Below are positions 34,901 to 43,874 of a stretch of DNA of 64,000 nucleotides, piece after piece (position 1 is the first letter of the stretch; each line of letters starts with the position of its first letter). The DNA lies in NCBI RefSeq assembly GCF_002072215.1, contig NZ_JXMW01000002.1, positions 1-64,000 on the forward strand, written 5' to 3'. The position numbers and the translations under genes were made by a program. The stretch is from Methanobrevibacter arboriphilus JCM 13429 = DSM 1125 (GTDB lineage Archaea > Methanobacteriota > Methanobacteria > Methanobacteriales > Methanobacteriaceae). The notes beneath the pieces are model-generated. The model worked only from the letters and a program-made list of their open reading frames with translations, searched no databases and had not been told where the DNA came from.

Positions 34901-36640
34901 AACAGGATCAACACTAACAACCGGAACTGCAGGAAGAATATTAAAACTCACAACATGATTAACAACAACAGTATAATTATTATCACCATTATAAACCAAA
35001 TTCACAATATAATAACCCACACCACCAGCAAAAACACTACCATTAGTAGTGTTAAAAGTATAAGACCAACTACCATCAGCATTAAGGCCCAAAGTTACAT
35101 TAGTACCATCATTGAAATGAATAGTCACATTACCAGCTGGAACACTTCCAACACCAGATACAGTACCAGTAACAGTTATATTATTACCATAAGTCACATT
35201 ACTTACAGGATTAACAATAACAACTGGAACTGCAGGAAGAATACTAAAACTCACACCACTATTAACAGTAATATTATAATTATTATCACCATTATAGGTT
35301 ACATTAACAACATAAGAACCAGAACCATTAACAAAGACATTAGTATTTGTTGTATTAAAGGTAAAAGTCCAAGTACCATCAGATTTAAGACTCACAGTTG
35401 CATTAGCACCATCATTAAAATGAATAGTCACACTACCAGTTGGAATACTACCTCCCACACCAGTAACTCTACCAGATATAACAACATTTTCACCATAAAA
35501 CACATCATTTACAGAATCAACACTAAGTATAGGAATAGCAGGAGAAACTGTGAAATTCACAGCAGAACTTGAAGCATTATAATTACTACTCGCAACTAAA
35601 ACCACAAGGTAGCTATAATTACCAACAGAAATACCAGCAGAAAACGCATCTAAAGATACATATCCGACACCATTAACAAAATACACATTATTATAATTTT
35701 TACTATTAATAACTAAATCATAATAACCATCTGCAATAGCCTCACCATCAATAGTTGCATTAACAACTAAAGCAGGTACCTCACCATAACTAACATTCTC
35801 CACACTAAGATCTAAAACAGGCTGACCCTTACCTACATTAAAACTAGTAGTATTAATAAATCCAAAGTAAGCCTCATTACCACTCCAACTTACAACAACA
35901 TCAACAAGACCCACAACACTTGGAGTATAAGTTATATTCCAACTACCATCACCACCAGTAGTCACAGTAAAATTAGAACCATTAATAATCAAAGTACCAT
36001 TATTATAAATTGCTCCATTATCAGCATTATTACTATCAAAGCTACAATTAGTCACAGAAACATTAATACCTCCACTATAAATAACACCACCATTAATAGC
36101 TGTATTCATAGTGAAAGTTAGATTATTTAATCTAAGTAAATTAAATAAACCATAAATAACACCACCCTCACCAGCAGTATTATTAGTGAAATTAGAATAT
36201 GCAATCAAAAAATTATTAACTGTACTAGGTCTATTAAAATAGAAAACACCACCATTAGTAGCAGTATTATCAATGAAATTAGAATAATTTACACTAAACT
36301 CACCAAATAATTCTGAATATATAACTCCACCATCATCAGCAGTATTATTAGTAAAGTTAGAATAATTTACAGTAAAACGTGCTCCTCCATTTGCACGATT
36401 ATAATAGATAGCTCCACCAGTAGTTGCAGTATTATCAGTGAAACTTGAATTAGTAACTAAAAAATAATGATCATTACCACTAAAATAAGCCCTAATAGCA
36501 CCACCAGTAGTAGCAGTATTATTAATAAAAGTACAATTATTCACAAGAAAAGTAGAACGAGCACTATAATCATTATAAGTGTTAAAATAAATAGCACCAC
36601 CAGTAGTAGCAGTATTATTAATAAAAGTAGAATTTACCAC
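31979..36640 (-). CDS. C-terminal part of a giant adhesin-like protein (separated by frameshifts)
   Basis: 1,553 residues from the first usable start; the same frame is open upstream to about 36789, so this is the downstream portion of the gene starting at 42079 and not a protein with its own signal peptide. Its beta-helix repeats (NNTATTGGAIYF type) come first, then Ig-like stalk domains of about 100 residues (YGDNVTVSG, GxVTIHFNDG, WSYTFNTT, VNVTYNGDNNY), then further Ig-like domains (VSWxGNxxYxGF). A basic C-terminal domain of about 110 residues (KVKSYTLVKKSGRRYRV, then SKIKMKGYRKVLK) lacks a membrane anchor and probably binds the wall. Confidence 0.75.
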   Translation of the reverse strand: MVNSTFINNTATTGGAIYFNTYNDYSARSTFLVNNCTFINNTATTGGAIRAYFSGNDHYFLVTNSSFTDNTATTGGAIYYNRANGGARFTVNYSNFTNNTADDGGVIYSELFGEFSVNYSNFIDNTATNGGVFYFNRPSTVNNFLIAYSNFTNNTAGEGGVIYGLFNLLRLNNLTFTMNTAINGGVIYSGGINVSVTNCSFDSNNADNGAIYNNGTLIINGSNFTVTTGGDGSWNITYTPSVVGLVDVVVSWSGNEAYFGFINTTSFNVGKGQPVLDLSVENVSYGEVPALVVNATIDGEAIADGYYDLVINSKNYNNVYFVNGVGYVSLDAFSAGISVGNYSYLVVLVASSNYNASSSAVNFTVSPAIPILSVDSVNDVFYGENVVISGRVTGVGGSIPTGSVTIHFNDGANATVSLKSDGTWTFTFNTTNTNVFVNGSGSYVVNVTYNGDNNYNITVNSGVSFSILPAVPVVIVNPVSNVTYGNNITVTGTVSGVGSVPAGNVTIHFNDGTNVTLGLNADGSWSYTFNTTNGSVFAGGVGYYIVNLVYNGDNNYTVVVNHVVSFNILPAVPVVSVDPVDDVLYGDNVTVVGNVTGVSDVDFVPTGSVTIHFNDGSNVTVDLDTDGSWSYTFNTTNGSVFAGGAGHYIVNVTYNGDNNYSNVVNDVMSFNIILVIPILSVDPVNNVTYGDNVIISGNVSGVDGVGVVPTGNVTIHFNDGSNVTVNLKSDGAWSYTFNTVDSSVFADGVGYYVVNVTYNGDNNYNSTFNSGVSFSILPATSVLIVNPVIDVVYGDNVTVSGIVTGVGVVPSGSVTIHFNDGSNVIVNLKSDGAWSYTFNTTDGSVFADGLGYYVVNVTYNGDNNYNSTVNDILGFNIVLPGVKSTNSTIIIPDNVWSGHVFNITGVLLDSDDNPLIGVSLNITIAGTLNVSSIVVTGVGGVWSYAFTPTVGVYSVIVSWKGNDAYTGFTNVTGFTVCSVSNSSIVVVPSPASVGYDAILSGVVSDEAGNPLVGVSVTIVINGNATYTRFTNSDGVWSVTYKISKDIAPGSNILVSVSWAGNGSYYGFNNETVFLALINTNSTIVVPTSPVLVNSKLFITGILTDLNNDPLRNKTIDITINGVLGHVVTGVNGDWTYGFTPTVAGLYTVVVSWNGSEYYYSGFSNTTSFIARNITNSTILVEGVFNIGNDINVSGVLTDIGGNLLVGVDLSVVINGTAYTMTTGADGKWNLNFVPKNVGVFSVIVSWAGDGTYFGFSNSTSFVVFKDDLVVGAVVGNGSLGDTVIVSLSLNERINTTSDVIIGNTTYYGVNFLNGEAVLNYIIISPYSGDLEVVFVGNAEYNSAVTYVPVVFKDLIGTKISLSSTKEGNKITVEGELKDINGNVLANQVVVLKLGDKSVNLKTNSKGVFNYTFTLSKAGNYYGSALYNGLNTSYVKYGSSIGKSNSITVNKAKLIVYTKVKSYTLVKKSGRRYRVSYKTYYVKNVGDLEGSKLYNKNFLKKHSLGRYVLSKVSKSSNVKTSYNKVNNVLKFTVKNLKPLKISKIKMKGYRKVLK
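34000..35560 (-). repeat. Five Ig-like adhesin repeats of about 100 residues
   Basis: The block encoding VTYNGDNNY recurs at about 34050, 34355, 34660, 34970 and 35280, a period of 300-310 bp. Neighbouring copies are nearly identical in stretches, so they are prone to recombine. Confidence 0.85.
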
Positions 36641-36941
36641 ATCAAACTTAAAACCATCACCACTACTACCAAATTGATAGTAAATAGCACCACCATCAGA
36701 TCCACTATTATTTATAAACGAACAATTATAAACACCCCAAGCATAGTAATAGTAAGTTACAGCAAAACGGATAGGCGTATTTTATTATTTATAAAATGAG
36801 AATAATACAAATTAAAGTTATAATCTGAATTTATAGCTGTCACAGTATTATTTATAAAATAAGAATAATACACATTAAAGCCAGATCCAGATATACAATT
36901 TTGATTATTATTTATAAAATAAGAATAATACAAATAAAAAA
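36640..36941 (-). other. Frameshifted segment joining the two adhesin reading frames
   Basis: Between 36941 and 36783 the beta-helix coding continues in a different frame (FYLYYSYFINNN, then NVYYSYFINNTVTAINSD, then FNLYYSHFINN). It leaves the upstream frame at an A6 run (36936-36941) and rejoins at a T4 run (36780-36783). From there the downstream frame reads TPIRFAVTYYYYAWGVYNC into the fragment ending at 31979. The two indels compensate: the upstream and downstream frames are the same modulo 3. Confidence 0.8.
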
Positions 36942-39900
36942 TTATTACTATTAATAGTTGCACCAGTACCTATAAAATTAGAGCCATTCACAATAAGACC
37001 AGCCCCAGTATTTTGAATAGAATTACCAGTATTATTAATGAAACTACAATTAATTATACTAAGATTAGCACCAGTACTATAGATAGGTCCAGCAGAACTA
37101 GTAATATTTAGATTAATTAATGTAACATTAGTTGCTGATATAGTAAATATTCTTCCAGAACCTCCTGCATTAAACACTGGATTTCCAAACTCACCAATAA
37201 TAATAAGCCTATCAAAGCTATTATTTAAAGTGAAACCAGTATTAACCCCAATTCCAGTATAATCAACAGCTCCTCCATCTGCTCCAGCTATATGAATTGT
37301 TACATTAGAAAAATTCCACATACTTATGAGATTTAATGCAGCTGAAAGATTTGAAAATGCCTTTTCCCAGCTACTACCATCTGAATCAGGATTATTATTT
37401 GAAGAATTCACATACAAATCATTATAAGGAACTGCATAAGTACAAACATAATCATCAACAATGAAATTTTGATTAAAAGGAAACAAGCTACCAGTCTTAT
37501 TTACACGAGCATCATAACTTATATTTTCAATGTAGCTAGATTGTACTAATTCAAAGTAAGGAAGTAAAGCTGGATTAAAAGCAGATGAATCATTTAAGCT
37601 AATATTATAATAAAAATTAGAAGGCTGATGAACAATACCTACAATAACATGATTAGCAAAAACAAGTGAACCAGAACTACCATCTACATAAACATATGCA
37701 TAAGGAGATTCTGTAGATACATTACCCCACCAATTGAGATTAGCATTTAAACTTGAACCTGAAATACTATTATAAAAAACACTTGAACCTTGACTAGCAT
37801 TATTATTATAAAAACGATTATAATTTAAAACAACAGTACCACCATTAATATTGACACTACCGCCACGAATAGCTGTGTTATTAACGAAATTACAACCACT
37901 CACACTCATATTAGTAGAAAGATAATTTAAAATAGCACCGCCATCATTAGCTTTGTTATTAGTGAAATTACAACTACTCACATTCAAATATGGAGCAGAA
38001 TCATGATTATAGATAGCACCACCACCAACAGTAGCATTATTACCAGTGAAAGTAGAATTAAACACATACATCGTCCAATCGTTATTAAAGATAGCACCGC
38101 CCCTATCACCAGCTTTGTTATTAGTGAAATTACAACCAGTCACATTAAAATTTCCACCATTACCATTGTTGATAGCACCACTAAAACTAGTAGCTGTATT
38201 ACCAGTAAAATTAGAATTACTCACACTCACATTAACAGCATCAAAGTTAAAGATAGCACCACCACTTCCATTAGCTGAGTTACTAATAAAAACAGAATTA
38301 AGCACAGTCAAATTAACACCATTATTATTGGAAATAGCACCACCATCACCACTGCCCTCACCACTAATCTTAACAGCTGTATTACCAGTGAAATTACAAC
38401 CACTCACAGTATTATTAACATCACGAGAATTATAAATAGCACCACCAGTAGTAGCTTTGTTATTAGCAAAACTAGAATCAGTCACATTCGAATAATTACC
38501 AGCATTACAAATAGCACCACCAGCACCACTAAGTTCAAAATCATACATCACCCTGTTAGCTGCGTTATTAGTGAAGATAGAACCACTCACACTCAAATAA
38601 CTACGATTATTATGAATAGCACCGCCACTACCATTAGTAGCATTATTATTAGTGAAATTACAACCATTCACATTAAAAGAACCAGTAGTATAATTATTAC
38701 AAATAGCACCACCACTACCATTATTAGCTCTATTACTAATGAAATTAGAACCAATCACATTAAAAGAACCAGTATTATAGTTATAAATAGCACCACCACT
38801 ACTATTAGCTCTATTACTAGTGAAATTAGAACCAATCACATTAGAACCACCACTACTAATATAGTTATAAATAGCACCACCAAAAATATTAGCTGTATTA
38901 CTAGTAAAATCAGAACCACTCACACTCAAATAACCACCAGTATTATAAATAGCACCACCACTTTTATTAGCTATATTATTAGTGAATTTAGAATCACTCA
39001 CATTCAAAGAAGTACCAGTATTATAAATAGCACCTCCAAGACCATTAGTAGCATTATTAGCTCTATTAGTAGTAAAAATAGAATTACTAATAGTCATATT
39101 AGCACCAGAATTATAAATAGCACCACCACTACCATTAGTAGCATTATTACTAGTGAAATTACAACCACTCACAGTCAAATAACCACCAGTATTATAAATA
39201 GCACCACCCGGACCATTAGTAGCATTATTAGCTCTATTAGTAGTAAAAATAGAATTACTAATAGTCATATTAGCACCAGTATTATAAATAGCACCGCCAC
39301 GACCATTAGCAGCATTATTACTAGTGAAATTAGAACCACTCACAGTCAAATAACCACCAGTATTATAAATAGCACCACCATCAATAGCTGTGTTATTAAC
39401 AAAATTAGAACCATTTACAACAAGACCGCTGCCATTATTATAAATAGCTCTAGTATTATTAATGAAACTACAATTAATCACACTAAGATTAAAACCATTA
39501 TTATAAACAGAATCAACACCACGAGTAAAAATTAGATTAATTAAAGTGAGATTAGCTGCTGATATATTAAATATTCCTCCAGAACCTTCTGCATTAAACA
39601 CTGGATTTCCAAACTCACCAATAATAATAATGCCATCAAAGCTATCATTTAAAGTTAAACCAGTATTACCCAATCCAGTATAATTAACAGCCCCACCATC
39701 TGCTCCAGCTATATGAATTGTCACATTAGTTAAATTACCAACAAATACAAGATCTAATGCATCTGAAAGATTTGAAAATGCCTTTTCCCAGCTACTACCA
39801 TCTGGATTAAGATCAGTACTTGAAGAATTCACATACAAATCACTATAAGAAATTACACTATCATAAGTATAAACATAATCATCAACACTAAAAGTTTGAT

Positions 39901-42079
39901 CCTCAAATGGAGATGAACGAGTAGCCCTGTTTACACGAGCATCATAACTTATATTTTCAATGTCATTAGATTGCAATAATTCAAAGTAAGGAAGTAAAGC
40001 TGGATTAAAATCAGAAGAATCATTTAAGCTAATATTATAATAAAAATTACCAAAAGGCTGATAAACAATACCTACAATAACATAGTTATCAAGAATAAGA
40101 ATACCCTCACTACCATTTACATAAATATAATCAGAAGGAGAAGTTATATTACCCCACCAGTTAAGATTAGCATTTAAGTTACCAGAACCAGTATAATAAA
40201 TAGCTGTACCAGTAGTAGCATTATTATTATAAAAACGATTATAAATCAAAGTAACATTACTACTATTAAAGTAGATTGCACCACCAATAGTAGCTGTATT
40301 ATTAATGAAAGCAGAACCATTAATATTAACAGTAATAACACTTCCAACAAAAGCAATTGCACCACCAGTAATAGCACTATTATTAATAAAATTAGAACTA
40401 TTTATACTAAAATTACCAAGTAAATCTTTATTGAAATAGATTGCACCACCACTAGAACCAGTAGTAGTAGTAGTATTAATAAAATTACAACCAATTATAC
40501 TAAAGCCATTATTAACACTACTATTAAAATAAATAGCTCTACCATCACCACCATCAGTACTATCAACACTAACATTACTAGCTCCATTATTAATGAATGA
40601 TGAATTCACAATACTACCTATAGTACATCCACTTTCAACTAGTATAGCCCTATAATTATTCACAAAATAGCTATCTATAATCATGATATTACTGGCATTA
40701 AGAACAACAAGAACACCATCATAAGAAGAAACATTACTAATAGTAAGATTAACATCACGATTAAAAACATAAACATTCCAAATACCACTAACATTATTAC
40801 CAAAATAACTATAACCTGATGTAGAATTAATAACAAAGCTATTATCATTATTAGTTTTTATAAAAACCATACCATTAGTCACATTGGAAAAAGTCAAATT
40901 AGTAAAATAAGGAACAAGACGACCCAATTTAGCTCCATTAACAATTGTAAAAGTCCCAATATCATTAAAAGAACAATTAGTAAGAGTCAAAGTAAAAGAA
41001 ACTATTAAACCAGAACCAAAAGCATTTCTTGCAACATTAAATAAAGTATTAACATTAGAAAGATTAGAATTAGTAACAGTTATACCTTTCAAATAAGACA
41101 CACTAAACTGAGAATTATTAAATACTGAATTATCAACACTAATATAACCAGTAGAATCCTGATACATAAAAACAAGAGGTGTTGTGATAACAGTATTATA
41201 AAAACTACAATTAATTAAATAATTAGTACCTCCATTCCTAGCAGGTATTCCGAGATTAGAAATATTATACACAGTACAGTTAGTAAAACTAAAATAGGGA
41301 GTAGGACCAGAATAAGTACCATCGAAACCAAGTTTATAGTTATTACCATATATAATAACACCTGTAAAAATCGTACTAGGGGAACCACCTACATAGTGGA
41401 TAGCTCGAATATTAGTACTCATATTTAAAATGACATCAGAAGCATTAGCAACATAAGAGTTACTATACTTACCAGAATTAATATGAATATAGCTATCATT
41501 AAAATCATAAAAACCAGAATTTAAGATAACAGTCACAGTATTTCTACGATAAACTCCATCGGTAGTTCCATCTATCTCAGTTAATTTTGCTTGAAGATCA
41601 TCTCCATTATTTAAAACAATAGTCTGAGCAGAGGCAATATAACACGTACCTGATTTACCAATATTATAAGTACTACCATCATAAGTAACATTTATAGAAA
41701 TATCAAGATCACCATAGTCATACTTAGGAACAAAAAAGCCTACAATCCATTTTCCACTATCATCAGTAGTAGTTGTATTAGTACCAAAATCACCCCTTTG
41801 AGCAGAATGCACATTAACACTAACGTTAGCACCAGAAATAGTAGTATTATCCGTTGTATTAAAAACAACACCACTAATTTCATTAACACGATCATCATAA
41901 AAGCTAGGCACAGTGACATTAGAATCAACATCAGCAGCAGAAACACTACTAACAAACATGAATCCAGCTAAAAATACTAATAAAACCAAGAAACTAAACT
42001 TAATTAGCTTTATAATAAATTTATTTGACTTAAAATTAGAGTTACCAACAAGCTTACTATTTATCATTAAATTCATCAT
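36908..42079 (-). CDS. N-terminal part of a giant adhesin-like protein
   Basis: About 1,723 residues. The signal peptide has the core FSFLVLLVFLAGFMF and ends at SVSAAD. It begins with one Ig-like or CNA-B-like domain (ISGVVFNTTDNTTISGANVSV), followed by a long right-handed beta-helix with dozens of polymorphic-membrane-protein-type rungs (GGAIYN, NSxFTNN). Two copies of a 210-residue module (NWWGN, NPALLPYFEL, DGSSWEKAFSNLS, IIIGEFGNPVFNA) lie about 2.4 kb apart. The frame ends at 36908 after an A6-run frameshift; intact, the protein would have about 3,360 residues. AAGGA favours ATG 42079 over ATG 42085. Confidence 0.8.
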   Translation of the reverse strand: MMNLMINSKLVGNSNFKSNKFIIKLIKFSFLVLLVFLAGFMFVSSVSAADVDSNVTVPSFYDDRVNEISGVVFNTTDNTTISGANVSVNVHSAQRGDFGTNTTTTDDSGKWIVGFFVPKYDYGDLDISINVTYDGSTYNIGKSGTCYIASAQTIVLNNGDDLQAKLTEIDGTTDGVYRRNTVTVILNSGFYDFNDSYIHINSGKYSNSYVANASDVILNMSTNIRAIHYVGGSPSTIFTGVIIYGNNYKLGFDGTYSGPTPYFSFTNCTVYNISNLGIPARNGGTNYLINCSFYNTVITTPLVFMYQDSTGYISVDNSVFNNSQFSVSYLKGITVTNSNLSNVNTLFNVARNAFGSGLIVSFTLTLTNCSFNDIGTFTIVNGAKLGRLVPYFTNLTFSNVTNGMVFIKTNNDNSFVINSTSGYSYFGNNVSGIWNVYVFNRDVNLTISNVSSYDGVLVVLNASNIMIIDSYFVNNYRAILVESGCTIGSIVNSSFINNGASNVSVDSTDGGDGRAIYFNSSVNNGFSIIGCNFINTTTTTGSSGGAIYFNKDLLGNFSINSSNFINNSAITGGAIAFVGSVITVNINGSAFINNTATIGGAIYFNSSNVTLIYNRFYNNNATTGTAIYYTGSGNLNANLNWWGNITSPSDYIYVNGSEGILILDNYVIVGIVYQPFGNFYYNISLNDSSDFNPALLPYFELLQSNDIENISYDARVNRATRSSPFEDQTFSVDDYVYTYDSVISYSDLYVNSSSTDLNPDGSSWEKAFSNLSDALDLVFVGNLTNVTIHIAGADGGAVNYTGLGNTGLTLNDSFDGIIIIGEFGNPVFNAEGSGGIFNISAANLTLINLIFTRGVDSVYNNGFNLSVINCSFINNTRAIYNNGSGLVVNGSNFVNNTAIDGGAIYNTGGYLTVSGSNFTSNNAANGRGGAIYNTGANMTISNSIFTTNRANNATNGPGGAIYNTGGYLTVSGCNFTSNNATNGSGGAIYNSGANMTISNSIFTTNRANNATNGLGGAIYNTGTSLNVSDSKFTNNIANKSGGAIYNTGGYLSVSGSDFTSNTANIFGGAIYNYISSGGSNVIGSNFTSNRANSSGGAIYNYNTGSFNVIGSNFISNRANNGSGGAICNNYTTGSFNVNGCNFTNNNATNGSGGAIHNNRSYLSVSGSIFTNNAANRVMYDFELSGAGGAICNAGNYSNVTDSSFANNKATTGGAIYNSRDVNNTVSGCNFTGNTAVKISGEGSGDGGAISNNNGVNLTVLNSVFISNSANGSGGAIFNFDAVNVSVSNSNFTGNTATSFSGAINNGNGGNFNVTGCNFTNNKAGDRGGAIFNNDWTMYVFNSTFTGNNATVGGGAIYNHDSAPYLNVSSCNFTNNKANDGGAILNYLSTNMSVSGCNFVNNTAIRGGSVNINGGTVVLNYNRFYNNNASQGSSVFYNSISGSSLNANLNWWGNVSTESPYAYVYVDGSSGSLVFANHVIVGIVHQPSNFYYNISLNDSSAFNPALLPYFELVQSSYIENISYDARVNKTGSLFPFNQNFIVDDYVCTYAVPYNDLYVNSSNNNPDSDGSSWEKAFSNLSAALNLISMWNFSNVTIHIAGADGGAVDYTGIGVNTGFTLNNSFDRLIIIGEFGNPVFNAGGSGRIFTISATNVTLINLNITSSAGPIYSTGANLSIINCSFINNTGNSIQNTGAGLIVNGSNFIGTGATINSNNFLFVLFLFYK
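37850..39420 (-). repeat. Beta-helix repeat array of the giant adhesin
   Basis: About 20 units of 70-105 bp each contain an ATAGCACCACC core (Gly-Gly-Ala-Ile on the minus strand) and a TTATTA(C/G)TGAAATTA core (Asn-Phe-Thr-Asn-Asn). Blocks at about 39040-39180 and 39215-39300 are almost identical. Confidence 0.8.
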
Positions 42080-42249
42080 ATACATCCTTATTTTCCTTAT
42101 TTCAATCGATTATTACTAATTATTATTAATTGGATTATAAAGTGAAAATCTTATAAGCAAATGCTCACTTTTTAAATATTTAATAAAATTTATGAAATTT
42201 ATTAAATTATTAAATTATTAAATTATGAAATTTTATTTAAAAAATATAA

Positions 42250-42261
42250 AGAACACTCACT
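42250..42261 (-). promoter_or_regulatory. Second copy of AGTGAGTGTTCT in an adhesin leader
   Basis: Identical to 2264-2275 and likewise downstream of a TATA-like box. A partial copy (AAAAAGTGAG) recurs nearer the gene, at about 42160-42175. Confidence 0.35.
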
Positions 42262-42364
42262 TTTTATACTATTAGTGTAATTATAATTATTTATAGTATA
42301 TAAATTTAACCCCTAAACAAAAAATCCAGAGCAGTTCGATGAAAATAGAAAAAAACAACCTTCA

Positions 42365-42378
42365 CCCCCCCCCCCCCC
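42365..42378. repeat. C14 homopolymer upstream of the giant adhesin
   Basis: Fourteen consecutive C residues in DNA that is otherwise about 75% A+T. Such tracts change length by slippage. Exact length may vary in the population or be misread. Confidence 0.8.
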
Positions 42379-42653
42379 TTATTAAAGGAAAAATAAGGAC
42401 TTAAACTAAAAATAAATCCTATTTAATTAATTTTACCTAAAAAATAAACCAAACCCCAAATATAAAAAAATCTTAGAAATTTTTTATTAGCTAATGTAAA
42501 TTCATAATCTGAAACAATCAAACTATTAAAAAAGAACAAAGTTATAACAATATATAGCTATTGAAAAAAGTAAATTCATAAAAAAATAGTACTAATTTTA
42601 AGTTTAAGGGTTTAAAACCCTTCAAAGTCTATCTGTTTTTTTGAGTGTTATTA

Positions 42654-43163
42654 TTATTTATATAGTTGTTCTCTCCTAAACAGTTCAGTAAAATCAATAC
42701 ACTGGAAAGGACCTGTAACAGGGTTTATTTCAAATGTACTTTCTTTTCCATTCCTACAATAAGCCCCTAATAATCTACACACATTAGGTATTTTAAGAGA
42801 TTTTTGTTTGCTTTTATCACAATTCCAACCTTCTAAAGTAACTAAAACAAGATTATAAGCCTTGGCATGAATAATAAGCTCTAAATCTCCAGAAATTTCA
42901 CGATTAGTATGATATTTATACCAGCCAGGAAGTTTTTTTCTAATAAAGTTTGATTCTTCCCCATATTTATTATCTTTTGGACCAACAAACATTTTTTCAT
43001 GTTTATCTGCCCATTCAACTACTTTATGTTTTTCATTTTCATTATAAGGGAATAATTTTTTAATTTCTTTATAGGCATCTGGTTTAATTTTCTGATTAAA
43101 TAATAATAAAAATACAGATGAATTATTAAACTTTCTTGAAGAAGTAAATAATAGTCTGAATAG
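42654..43163 (-). pseudogene. PIN-like (DUF4411-type) toxin remnant
   Basis: The open stretch of 169 codons has no start codon before ATG 42992 (internal) and begins after a TAG at 43164. N-terminal residues NNSSVFLLLFNQKIKPDAY resemble the first strand of the DUF4411 PIN-like family, with the catalytic Asp replaced. The C-terminal part has GDLELIIHAKAYNLVLVTLE, then LKIPNVCRLLGA and CIDFTELFRRE, the family's VTxE...KIPNVC...CI...LxR pattern. The missing start, the altered active site and an apparent loss between the N-terminal strand and WADKHEKMF suggest decay. The last 112 codons might still be translated from ATG 42992. Confidence 0.5.
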
Positions 43164-43297
43164 CTAATTATAATTAATAACTAATAAGTTATAACTATAA
43201 TAACTAATAAATTGTAAGTTATAATTATATAATCATACTAAGAATTTAAAAAAAGAATATAAAGAATTTAAAAATGTAAAAAATTTAAAATTAAACA

Positions 43298-43564
43298 CTA
43301 TTCTGTAACTATTATAAATTCCCCTACTTTTTCAACTTTAGCAAAAGGAACTAATAATAAATCTCCATTTCTTTTAGAGCCTTTAACATGAATGTTTCTA
43401 CCTTGTTCAACTTTAATTGCTATATCCACAATTTTACCACTTTTTTCATTAATGACAAGTTCATCGAGAGAACCAAGAATACGAGCATTATTAGTAGCTA
43501 CCTGATATCCTTTAACTTCACTCCATAGTTTCTCTTCTTTTTTAGGGATGTTTTTATTTTCCAT
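43298..43564 (-). CDS. PRC-barrel domain protein
   Basis: An 88-residue protein with a single PRC-barrel: LWSEVKGYQVATNNARILGSLDELVIN, then GKIVDIAIKVEQ, then LLLVPFAKVEKVGEFIIVTE. PRC-barrels occur in RNA-processing and photosynthetic proteins; stand-alone archaeal copies have no settled role. GGTGA precedes the ATG. It lies between two decayed PIN-like loci with no obvious operon partner. Confidence 0.85.
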   Translation of the reverse strand: MENKNIPKKEEKLWSEVKGYQVATNNARILGSLDELVINEKSGKIVDIAIKVEQGRNIHVKGSKRNGDLLLVPFAKVEKVGEFIIVTE

Positions 43565-43760
43565 TATTTCACCATAAACTTATTATGTTCTCTATAGTTT
43601 ATATAGTTTATAGGTCTTATTATAATTTAGATTTCATTATATGGGTTTTATTATATGAGTTTTATACTAAATATTACAATACTTATAAAAAAAACATGGA
43701 AATAATAATTTAGAAAAAAGTCATTATTTAAAAAAATGTGATAACTATGAAATATATTAA

Positions 43761-43874
43761 ATTAATACTAATTATTGGAAACATAGATATGATTATAAAA
43801 AACAAAAATTAGTAGCATATGATTATGATGCTATGAATCCTAAAAAAGGTAAATATCATGACATTTTTCTTTGA
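43761..43874 (+). pseudogene. 3' remnant of a small gene overlapping the PIN-like pseudogene
   Basis: An open frame of 37 codons after a stop at 43758-43760, reading NYWKHRYDYKKQKLVAYDYD then NPKKGKYHDIFL and a stop at 43872-43874. It has no start codon. It overlaps the start of the PIN-like frame by 17 nt, the layout of an antitoxin-toxin pair. Family not recognised. Confidence 0.4.

Larger units (their letters stand above)
42080..42653. other. Adhesin upstream region with a C14 homopolymer
   Basis: No gene. Minus-strand TATA-like AAATTTATATACTATA lies at about 42291-42306, the shared 12-mer AGTGAGTGTTCT at 42250-42261, and a C14 run at 42365-42378 (poly-G on the adhesin strand), about 290 nt before the adhesin start. 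A perfect 8-bp hairpin (AAGGGTTT-A-AAACCCTT, 42606-42622) follows the PIN-like pseudogene. Confidence 0.6.

Noticed and set aside
34190-35572. 460-codon open frame on the plus strand, rich in Thr, Ile, Asn and Ser
   Set aside because: It is the antisense of the adhesin Ig-like repeats; the repeat period and lack of any domain show it is a shadow of biased minus-strand codons.
36757-36963. 68-codon frame between the two adhesin parts as a separate gene
   Set aside because: Its residues continue the adhesin beta-helix rungs; it is the shifted middle of one gene.
37850-39420. Regular repeats that could be mistaken for a CRISPR array
   Set aside because: Units are in-frame coding repeats of variable length, without constant repeats and unique spacers; no cas genes are present.
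38003-39535. Plus-strand open frames over the beta-helix array
   Set aside because: Antisense shadows of GGAIYN-type repeats with no start signal or recognisable protein features.
42606-42622. AAGGGTTT-A-AAACCCTT hairpin as terminator of the PIN-like remnant
   Set aside because: The stem is perfect, but the bases that follow on the minus strand are A-rich, not T-rich, so it was described within the spacer and not called a terminator.
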